DNA of 24,323 nt from the NCBI GenBank assembly GCA_002505325.1, contig DAUV01000057.1, positions 6,969 to 31,291 of the forward strand, written 5' to 3'. Made by a program: the position numbers and the translations under genes. Position 1 is the stretch's first letter. Each line of letters starts with the position of its first letter. Below the pieces are notes generated by a model that had not been told where the DNA came from, made no database searches, and saw only the letters and a program-made list of their open reading frames with translations. The stretch comes from Euryarchaeota archaeon UBA623 (GTDB lineage Archaea > Thermoplasmatota > Poseidoniia > Poseidoniales > Thalassarchaeaceae). Positions 15,521-21,308 of this stretch are shown here, in pieces.

Positions 15521-15783
15521 TAGGCATCCTCCTGTATCTGCTTACGCGTCAGCATGACGCCGAACTGGACTACGAGCATTACCGAACCTAGGTAGACCAG
15601 AATCTGAATGGCCGCCAGCATCTCTGCGCTAGCCATCACAAAGACCCCCGCGACGGCGAAGAAAGTCATCATCAGTGAGAGTAGTGAATGCGCGACGCGC
15701 CGAGCGTAGACGCATCCGAGGGCTCCTCCTATGGCGGTCACAGCCAATATGATGAACACCAATGCCTCAAAGTCGATTGTCAT
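15520..15783 (-). CDS. nuoJ: Complex I membrane subunit NuoJ, N-terminal half (NuoJ1)
   Basis: First half of the split NuoJ. It is 87 residues with three membrane segments. The third contains AIQILVYLGSVMLVVQFGVML, the site of the pi-bulge and conserved tyrosine whose rotation is thought to switch the proton path near the quinone site. The ATG at 15783 lies 2 bases before the end of a GAGG-containing stretch that includes the nuoI stop. The next gene supplies the remaining helices. Confidence 0.9.
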   Translation of the reverse strand: MTIDFEALVFIILAVTAIGGALGCVYARRVAHSLLSLMMTFFAVAGVFVMASAEMLAAIQILVYLGSVMLVVQFGVMLTRKQIQEDA

Positions 15784-15785
15784 AA

Positions 15786-16754
15786 TCAGGCCTCCGCCCT
15801 TGCAGCCTTCCTGTCTCGCTTCTTCTGCTCCTTCTTGGCGCGCTTGGCGAGTTCCAAGTCTACCCTTTCCTGATGGACTGCAGGAAGAACTCGGGTCCTA
15901 CTGGCATCCATCCAAAGTTCCTCTCGCGAGAACTCTGCCATACCATCATACTCATTGGTCATGAAGAAGGACTCGAACGGGCATGCTTCGGCACACAACC
16001 CGCAGAACATGCACCTGCCGATGTCAATCTGTCCTGAGACGATGTCCTGCTCGGCAGGCTTGAGTGTACTGGAATCGATGGTCTCGATACCTGAGCCGTC
16101 AGACCATCGTACAGTCGCCTTGTCGCCTGTGAGTTCAATGACTTCGGCGAAATCGTACTGTTGGGGAGCGTCAGTATGGGCATTTACGAGGTCAAAGCCT
16201 GAAGCGATTCCATCGTAGTCTCCCTTCTCTCTTGCGGCATATCCTCCTTCCTCCAGCTCTTCGCCGTAACCGTGGTGGTCATCTCCCTCTTCAGTTAGCT
16301 CAAGGACGTTGACCCTGACTTCGGAAGTCATGTGCAGACAGTCATTGGGACACACCTTGACACATGCCTTGCAAGCGGTGCAGGTCTCCCAGATGATTCC
16401 TATGCGGCCGTTGTAGTTACCTGGAACGAACAGCCACGGCTCTAGGTCCTCCAAACGCTCGTAGGGGTACATCACAGTAACTGGTCGCTCGACAAACGGC
16501 ATGACCTGACTGGTCTCGCGGTCGGGGGCGAAGCTCTGCCCGACGCTCGGGTGATTCGAACCGACCCTGAGCATGGTAGTAGCGTCAACCATGGTCGTAG
16601 GCTTCCCGTGGTAGTTATTCTTCAGGATGCTCAACTTGCCAACGAAAGGAACAGTCCTCAGAGCGGTTTTGAGAGTCATCCACATTGGCCTGATGACTAG
16701 ATTACGGAAGTTGGGGGTGGCGTGAGGGTGTCCTGTATTAGCTTTGTAACTCAT
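15786..16754 (-). CDS. nuoI: Complex I iron-sulfur subunit NuoI with two large insertions
   Basis: Carries two 4Fe-4S clusters that pass electrons towards NuoB. It is 322 residues; typical NuoI is about 130-220. Cluster motifs: C125, C128, C131, C135 (CTACKACVKVCP) and C248, C251, C254, C258 (CMFCGLCAEACP), with all eight ligands present. The two motifs are 112 residues apart instead of about 30. The added part has an acidic Gly/Tyr/Glu-rich stretch (about 152-182) followed by a segment (about 200-235) including ATVRWSDGSG, which resembles a small SH3/Tudor-like barrel. A second insertion of about 55 residues separates the N-terminal LVIRPMWMTLKT helix from PVTVMYP. The tail is Lys/Arg/Ala-rich. 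The start at 16754 has AGGAGGTGAG upstream. Its usual neighbours NuoE, F and G are not in the operon. Confidence 0.95.
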   Translation of the reverse strand: MSYKANTGHPHATPNFRNLVIRPMWMTLKTALRTVPFVGKLSILKNNYHGKPTTMVDATTMLRVGSNHPSVGQSFAPDRETSQVMPFVERPVTVMYPYERLEDLEPWLFVPGNYNGRIGIIWETCTACKACVKVCPNDCLHMTSEVRVNVLELTEEGDDHHGYGEELEEGGYAAREKGDYDGIASGFDLVNAHTDAPQQYDFAEVIELTGDKATVRWSDGSGIETIDSSTLKPAEQDIVSGQIDIGRCMFCGLCAEACPFESFFMTNEYDGMAEFSREELWMDASRTRVLPAVHQERVDLELAKRAKKEQKKRDRKAARAEA

Positions 16755-16765
16755 CTTCTCACCTC

Positions 16766-18343
16766 CTAATCTCTGTGGCTCCCCGGTGATGCTTTGACCA
16801 CTGCTTGCGTACTGTACGGCCTCCGCTGAATCTCAAGTGCCTCCTTGTCCTCATCGATTGCGAGGATGACAAACAACCCTCCTGAGATCAGCGTGACTGC
16901 CACAGGGACCCAAAGTTCCCATGGTTCGCCGGTCCAGAACTGCAGACGCAGGAAGACAGCGATGACGAGATTAAGCATAGAGAGTGGTAACAGATAGCGC
17001 CATCCAAACTCGAGAATTTGATCAGTTCTCACCCTATGGAGAGAAGCACGAATCCAAACGAAGACTGCGAATAGCAGCCACGCTTTGAGAAGAACCCAAA
17101 TCATACCTGGTATCAGTGAGAAGACTGTTGTGAGGACGCCGCCAACAACTGGGAGACCAGATAGCGTATGCTGGAACGGTGCTTCCCATCCTCCGAGGAA
17201 GAATAGTGCGAACAGGATGCATGCCGCGTACGAGCGCATGTACTCGGCTGCGAACATCAGTCCCCAGCGTATGCCCCCGTACTCCGTCCACCAGCCCTCT
17301 ACGAGCTCAGCTTCAGCCTCGGGCATGTCGAATGGAATACGTTCGACCTCGGCAATCATCGTGACTAGGAAGAGCAGGGCACCGAGTGGCATCAGGAAGA
17401 TGTTCCAGACGTTACCTTGGTCCTGCCCCATCTGGAAATCGACAATCTCAATGATGTTGAACGAGCCGCTCAGCACCGCAACTCCAAGAACCGTAATCAA
17501 GAGAGGTATTTCGTAAGCGGTAAGTTGAGCTGCAGAGCGCATACCTCCAATCAGCGTGTACTTGTTGTTTGATGCCCAGCCGGCGAAGAATACACCTAGA
17601 GGAGCTATCCCGAATATCGCCATCATGAAGAGTAGTGAAAGTTCAGGATTGGCGGCGTAAATATGTGGCCCAAACGGGACGAATGCGAACACCATAACCG
17701 TGGTCGCTAGGATGATTACTGGGGCGACCTCGAAGACTACCTTGTCGGCGTTCTTCGGTACAATGTGTTCCTTGGTAGCGAACTTCATGAAATCAGCGAA
17801 GGCCTGGAAAAAGCCGGGAAGTAAAAACCAGTATCCATGGTAACTACGGTTGTTGACTCGTGCAATCGTCTCAAGGTCGTGCGAGTTTCCCCATGTAGAA
17901 TTGAGTGCTTTCACTGCCCAGCCGATGGGGACACCCATTCCGAACGGTAGCTGCTTCCACCACTCACCAGCGGTGACACCGCTCTCACCCACCCACAAAC
18001 TCCTGAGAGTGGTGGTGGCACCGAGTCTGTCCATCAGTCGCCCGATAAATTTCCTCTCGATATACGGGATGGCTAGCATGGTGAGCATCATCGTGGTGAA
18101 GACTACTGTGCACATAATGGTGGCATGCATGAATGACTCAAGAGCGGGTTGAATGCTAGCGAATCCACTCTGCATGTTGAAAATTGGACCTAGGGTGATT
18201 GGTTCCTGCCATGCCCATGTGCTTGGAATCGTCACCTGCATGTCGATATCGTTGGAGGGCATGATGTTGTGCACGTTATCCATCGACCAACCGGAGAAGG
18301 ACTCGGACCATCCCACCACATCTAACCAGTCTCTACTCGCCAT
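16766..18343 (-). CDS. nuoH: Complex I quinone-site membrane subunit NuoH with extension and loop insertion
   Basis: Membrane subunit that forms the quinone chamber together with NuoA, B and D. It is 525 residues versus about 320-430 usually. Visible: the first membrane segment (about 72-95) ending in PYIERKFIGRLMDRLG, LLPGFFQAFADFMKFATKE, WASNNKYTLIGGMRSAAQ, the acidic loop AEVERIPFDMPEAEAELVEG, and GGIRWGLMFAAEYM. About 65 hydrophilic, Trp-rich residues precede the first segment. About 55-60 residues (roughly 112-170) are inserted in the loop between segments 1 and 2. Tandem ATGs lie at 18346 and 18343; AGGTGAT is 5 bases from the second after GGTG, the same spacing as in other nuo genes, so I chose 18343. 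The gene starts right after the nuoD stop. Confidence 0.95.
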   Translation of the reverse strand: MASRDWLDVVGWSESFSGWSMDNVHNIMPSNDIDMQVTIPSTWAWQEPITLGPIFNMQSGFASIQPALESFMHATIMCTVVFTTMMLTMLAIPYIERKFIGRLMDRLGATTTLRSLWVGESGVTAGEWWKQLPFGMGVPIGWAVKALNSTWGNSHDLETIARVNNRSYHGYWFLLPGFFQAFADFMKFATKEHIVPKNADKVVFEVAPVIILATTVMVFAFVPFGPHIYAANPELSLLFMMAIFGIAPLGVFFAGWASNNKYTLIGGMRSAAQLTAYEIPLLITVLGVAVLSGSFNIIEIVDFQMGQDQGNVWNIFLMPLGALLFLVTMIAEVERIPFDMPEAEAELVEGWWTEYGGIRWGLMFAAEYMRSYAACILFALFFLGGWEAPFQHTLSGLPVVGGVLTTVFSLIPGMIWVLLKAWLLFAVFVWIRASLHRVRTDQILEFGWRYLLPLSMLNLVIAVFLRLQFWTGEPWELWVPVAVTLISGGLFVILAIDEDKEALEIQRRPYSTQAVVKASPGSHRD

Positions 18344-18346
18344 CAT

Positions 18347-18353
18347 ATCACCT
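18347..18353 (-). promoter_or_regulatory. SD sequence deciding between tandem nuoH ATGs
   Basis: The minus strand reads AGGTGAT. From GGTG it is 2 bases to the first ATG (18346) and 5 to the second (18343). nuoB, nuoD, nuoI, nuoL and nuoM all show about 5, so the second ATG is favoured. Confidence 0.5.
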
Positions 18354-19484
18354 GTCAGTCTCTCCTATGCATGGGTCGAAGGAGCCCATGATGGCTGGTA
18401 TGTCGGCGACCTTGTAGCCAATCATACACTTGGCCGCATATGGAAGCGTGATGAACATAGGAGACCGTATCGATACCCTGTACGGCTGCTTTCCACGGCC
18501 CTCACCACCACCTGCGATGTAGAACATCGACTCGCCCCTGCTGTCCTCAAAGTGATGTGCACCTGTGGTCCCCTCTGGGGCCCGAGTAGGAGCCTTAGCG
18601 AGAATCATTGGATCTTCGGGCTCATGATAGGTGTCAGCGCCGCCGGGCATCTTGTCTAGTGCCTGCAAAACAAGTGATGCGCTGACACGCATCTCTTCGA
18701 CTCTGACTCTGTAGCGGTCGTAGCAGTCAGCTCCCTTAATCGATGAGCGTTCGACCGGAGGCGCCCAGTCGAGTTCGCTGTACACAGAGTAGGGATGAGC
18801 CCAGCGGATGTCGTAGTTCACCCCCCCAGCACGAAGGTTAGGACCTGAGACTCCATGGTTGATCATCTCCTCTGGCTTGGCATAGCCAACTCCTTGGCTG
18901 CGCAGCAGAAACACCGTACTCTCGTCGAACAGTGCCTCGTACTCCTGAATCCTGTTGAGGAATAACTTGAGTTTTGCTCGGGCACGCTGTGCGAAGCCAT
19001 GAGGTAGGTCACGCTTGACGCCACCAATGCGCGGGAAGTTGTAGTGCATCCGGGAGCCGCCCAACTCTTGTAGGAGATCCATCATCATCTCGCGCTCACG
19101 CAAGCACCAGACCATCACGGAGAGGTTTCCGATATCGGGCCCGTAAGCCCCCAACCACATCAGGTGGCTAGCAATGCGCTGCAGTTCTACTGCCACCAAG
19201 CGAATGTACTCGGCTCTCTCGGGCACCTCAACCTCAAGGAGATCTTCGGCAGCGTAGATGTAGGCGTGAGACCACGTGTTGGCGCTAGCGTAGCAGAGTC
19301 GGTCACAGTAAGTCGTAATCTGAGTAAAATCGCGTGCCTCGCAGATTTTCTCCACACCTCTGTGGATATATCCAAGGTCAGGTTCTGTGTCAACAACGGT
19401 CTCGCCATCGACCTTTACCTTGAGGGTCCAGAGGCCGTGCGTCATGGGGTGCTGCGGGCCCATTGAAATCCACATCTCCGCCAT
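18348..19484 (-). CDS. nuoD: Complex I 49-kDa-type subunit NuoD
   Basis: Forms the quinone-binding pocket with NuoB in the peripheral arm; related to the large subunit of NiFe hydrogenases. It is 378 residues. The quinone-site loop MGPQHPMTHG carries the conserved histidine at H16. The conserved quinone-binding tyrosine aligns at Y65 (RLCYASANTWSHAY), although the residue before it, usually Asp, is Cys. GYIHRGVEK, ELQRIASHLMWLG, GVSGPNLRAGGVNYDIR, PYRVSIRSPMF and the end IMGSFDPCIGETDR are typical. H16 and Y65 point to a quinone-type electron acceptor. The hydrogenase nickel-binding cysteine pairs are absent, as expected. The ATG at 19484 has GAGGTGAG at 5-base spacing. nuoC and nuoD are separate, not fused. 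Confidence 0.97.
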   Translation of the reverse strand: MAEMWISMGPQHPMTHGLWTLKVKVDGETVVDTEPDLGYIHRGVEKICEARDFTQITTYCDRLCYASANTWSHAYIYAAEDLLEVEVPERAEYIRLVAVELQRIASHLMWLGAYGPDIGNLSVMVWCLREREMMMDLLQELGGSRMHYNFPRIGGVKRDLPHGFAQRARAKLKLFLNRIQEYEALFDESTVFLLRSQGVGYAKPEEMINHGVSGPNLRAGGVNYDIRWAHPYSVYSELDWAPPVERSSIKGADCYDRYRVRVEEMRVSASLVLQALDKMPGGADTYHEPEDPMILAKAPTRAPEGTTGAHHFEDSRGESMFYIAGGGEGRGKQPYRVSIRSPMFITLPYAAKCMIGYKVADIPAIMGSFDPCIGETDR

Positions 19485-19493
19485 TTTCTCACC

Positions 19494-20153
19494 TCACTTG
19501 ATTTTGCCAACGTCTGCCGGCTTGCGCATGAATCCCTGGGCGTCGTCGTACATTTCTTCGAAGCCGTGATAGCGTAGATGGTGTTGCTTCTGTAGAGGAT
19601 GGTAACCCTTCGGGGTCTCATGTGGCTGCAGCACCCTTCTCATCCCCTGGTGGCCATCGAAGTCGATGCCGACGAGATCCCATGTCTCCTTCTCGTTCCA
19701 GTCCGCCCCTCTCCAAATGTCTTGAACGGAATCCACCGATGGAGTCATTGTGTCTGGGATATAGACATGAATCTCAATCTCAAGGGGGATACTGGCTCCC
19801 CTGAGTCTCGAGGGATTCACAATAATCGGTCGAACTATGCCGTCCTTAATGGGAGGGTCCCTGACTCCGGTCCTCATTAGATGGTAGACCACCTCCCACT
19901 TCCTCTCCTCATCTCCTTCGGGCCAGTGGATTCCGGTGACCATGGAGCAGTAATCGACGGCGTGCTCGGAGTAGAGATTCTCGGCGAGGGTTCTCCAACT
20001 ACTTGGTAAGGCGTTGATGACCACTACGTGTCGCGGATTGGTGCCACTAGAGCGTTCTGCTACCTCGGCATCCACTCCCTCAATAACGGACGCTGCAACA
20101 GCCAGTGCCTCGGCCGCTGCCTTCTGGAAATCTGATGAGACAATATTACCCAT
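19494..20153 (-). CDS. nuoC: Complex I 30-kDa-type subunit NuoC
   Basis: Peripheral-arm subunit that stabilises NuoD. It is 219 residues. The family signature DIWRGADWNEKETWDLVGIDF, followed by GHQGMRRVLQPHETPKGYHPL, is near the C-terminus, and an alpha/beta domain with VDYCSMVTGIHWPEG precedes it. The reading frame stays open upstream to 20429, but that part overlaps nuoB and reads as arginine-rich sequence unlike the family. The ATG at 20153 has a strong AGGAGGT 6 bases upstream, between the nuoB stop and this start. nuoD follows after 9 bases. Confidence 0.95.
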   Translation of the reverse strand: MGNIVSSDFQKAAAEALAVAASVIEGVDAEVAERSSGTNPRHVVVINALPSSWRTLAENLYSEHAVDYCSMVTGIHWPEGDEERKWEVVYHLMRTGVRDPPIKDGIVRPIIVNPSRLRGASIPLEIEIHVYIPDTMTPSVDSVQDIWRGADWNEKETWDLVGIDFDGHQGMRRVLQPHETPKGYHPLQKQHHLRYHGFEEMYDDAQGFMRKPADVGKIK

Positions 20154-20159
20154 GCTAGA

Positions 20160-20166
20160 ACCTCCT
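20160..20166 (-). promoter_or_regulatory. SD sequence fixing the nuoC start
   Basis: The minus strand reads AGGAGGT six bases before the ATG at 20153. It settles the nuoC start and rules out the 92-residue longer reading frame that overlaps nuoB. Confidence 0.75.
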
Positions 20167-20761
20167 ACTCGTCTCCCAAGATTAACGGAGATGTAGACGG
20201 CGGTATGGAGTCGCCGGGGGCCGCACCAATTCGGATGATCTTCTGTCGCAGCTTGTCGAAACCATCTATCAGGGCCTCGGGCCTTGGGGGGCATCCGGGT
20301 ATGTAGACGTCTACTGGAATCACGGTATCGACGCCTTCGAGGATGTTGTATGACTGGAAGTAGGGGCCACCGGAGATGGCGCACTCTCCCATGGCTATGC
20401 ACCACTTCGGCTCTGGCATTTGCTCCCACAGTCTAACAATGGGGTCGGCGAACTTCTTGCTAATCGGACCGTTGACAAGTAGGACGTCGCACTGCCGGGG
20501 ACTGGATCTGAAGAAGACTCCGAAGCGTTCAGCATCAAATCGACTAGCTCCCGCCGCAGCCATCTCCAAAGCACAGCACTTGATGCCCAAATGGAGTGGG
20601 AACAAGGACTTACGTTGGCCCCAGTTGAACATCCTGCCGGCTAGTACTCCGATGATATCCTTCATCCGACTGGCCTTCAGAGCCTCATCGGTCACGTCGC
20701 CTACTACATCGACCAGCATCCTGCTGTTGAAGAGTGAGTAGTTCTGACCCTCGTCTGACAT
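20165..20761 (-). CDS. nuoB: Complex I iron-sulfur subunit NuoB
   Basis: Holds cluster N2, the last 4Fe-4S centre before the quinone. It is 198 residues. The four ligands are visible: tandem cysteines C62 and C63 (GIKCCALEM), C127 (AMGECAISGG) and C157 (IPGCPPRPEALIDG). Other family marks are RFDAERFGVFFRSSPRQCDVLL and the VNGPISKK segment. About 40 residues precede the core. The ATG at 20761 has AAGGTGAG at 5-base spacing, overlapping the nuoA stop, so translation of A and B may be coupled. Confidence 0.97.
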   Translation of the reverse strand: MSDEGQNYSLFNSRMLVDVVGDVTDEALKASRMKDIIGVLAGRMFNWGQRKSLFPLHLGIKCCALEMAAAGASRFDAERFGVFFRSSPRQCDVLLVNGPISKKFADPIVRLWEQMPEPKWCIAMGECAISGGPYFQSYNILEGVDTVIPVDVYIPGCPPRPEALIDGFDKLRQKIIRIGAAPGDSIPPSTSPLILGDE

Positions 20762-20770
20762 TAACTCACC

Positions 20771-21217
20771 TTAGATGTAGATTCTTCCTCGCTTGCGGAA
20801 GACGTGCCAGACTCCCAGCCCCATTAGCACGATGAACGCGGTTAGGGTGGCTAGGGCACCGAGGATATCTTCGCTCAGCATACCATCCTGTATAGCAATG
20901 ACACCGCCAAATGCTAGGAACATGAAGGCGATGTCGAATACGAGGAAGATGATAGCATACCAATAGTACTGGAAATGGAAGTTGATGTGAGCATCTCCCA
21001 AAGGCTCAGCACCGCACTCATAGGTGCTGTCCCTGCGGATGTACAGGCTCTGATCTGTTTCATAGCCTGGAAGGAGCCAAGAGCGCATCTTTGTTGGGTC
21101 ATTGGGAGATTTTCTCGGCCTCAAAACTGCTGCTGCAATGAAGCTCCCCACTGGGAATCCAATCCCTACAAGCGTCATAACAGCAACAGCGAGATATGCT
21201 TCGGGAACTGAAGTCAT
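20771..21217 (-). CDS. nuoA: Complex I membrane subunit NuoA, with enlarged first loop
   Basis: Three-helix membrane subunit whose first loop contacts the quinone chamber. It is 148 residues from the ATG at 21217. Segments: about 8-30, 86-109 and 119-140. The family motif STYECGAEPLGDA (64-76) is clear. About 19 residues (roughly 43-62) between RPRKSPNDPTK and STYECG have no counterpart in usual NuoA. In the second helix, FLVFDIAFMF keeps the aspartate (D95), but alanine (A97) replaces the normally conserved glutamate two residues later. An ATG at 21256 is also in frame. I prefer 21217, which has GGGTG at 5-base spacing and gives a typical N-terminus; the stretch between the two is a strong hairpin. 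First gene of the operon. Confidence 0.93.
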   Translation of the reverse strand: MTSVPEAYLAVAVMTLVGIGFPVGSFIAAAVLRPRKSPNDPTKMRSWLLPGYETDQSLYIRRDSTYECGAEPLGDAHINFHFQYYWYAIIFLVFDIAFMFLAFGGVIAIQDGMLSEDILGALATLTAFIVLMGLGVWHVFRKRGRIYI

Positions 21218-21224
21218 GGTGACA

Positions 21225-21252
21225 CCCGACGGTCCCCTTAGGGACCGACGGG
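21225..21252 (-). promoter_or_regulatory. Strong hairpin in the nuo operon leader overlapping the nuoA SD
   Basis: Arms CCCGACGGTCCC and GGGACCGACGGG form a 12-position stem with a single A-A mismatch and a CTTA loop (+ strand spelling). In the transcript its 3' arm ends in the GGG that begins the nuoA SD (GGGTG, 21223-21227), so folding would hide part of the ribosome-binding site. If translation began at 21256 the hairpin would lie within the coding region instead. Confidence 0.55.
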
Positions 21253-21272
21253 TCATTGCACCTGAATTTCGG

Positions 21273-21279
21273 CAATAAG
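21273..21279 (-). promoter_or_regulatory. Candidate TATA-like element of the nuo operon
   Basis: The minus strand reads CTTATTG in the 91-base gap between the repeat-protein stop and nuoA. A start about 26 bases downstream would fall near 21250, at the edge of the leader hairpin and downstream of the alternative ATG at 21256. The match to archaeal TATA boxes is imperfect. A 5-base inverted repeat (CGACT/AGTCG, 21292-21305) just upstream is too weak to call a terminator. Confidence 0.3.
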
Positions 21280-21308
21280 CCTATCCGGACTCGACTTTGG
21301 AGTCGCAA

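Noticed and set aside
15257..15783. Split nuoJ as a frameshifted or broken gene
   Set aside because: Two-part nuoJ is common in archaeal operons; the second part has its own SD and ATG.
18153..18659. 168-codon + strand frame opposite nuoH/nuoD
   Set aside because: Antisense to strongly conserved complex I genes and without recognisable sequence.
20154..20429. 92-codon N-terminal extension of nuoC
   Set aside because: Overlaps nuoB, reads as Arg-rich sequence unlike any NuoC, and a strong SD marks the ATG at 20153.
21292..21305. Inverted repeat CGACT/AGTCG as a terminator after the surface-protein gene
   Set aside because: Only 5 base pairs and no T-run; consistent with chance.
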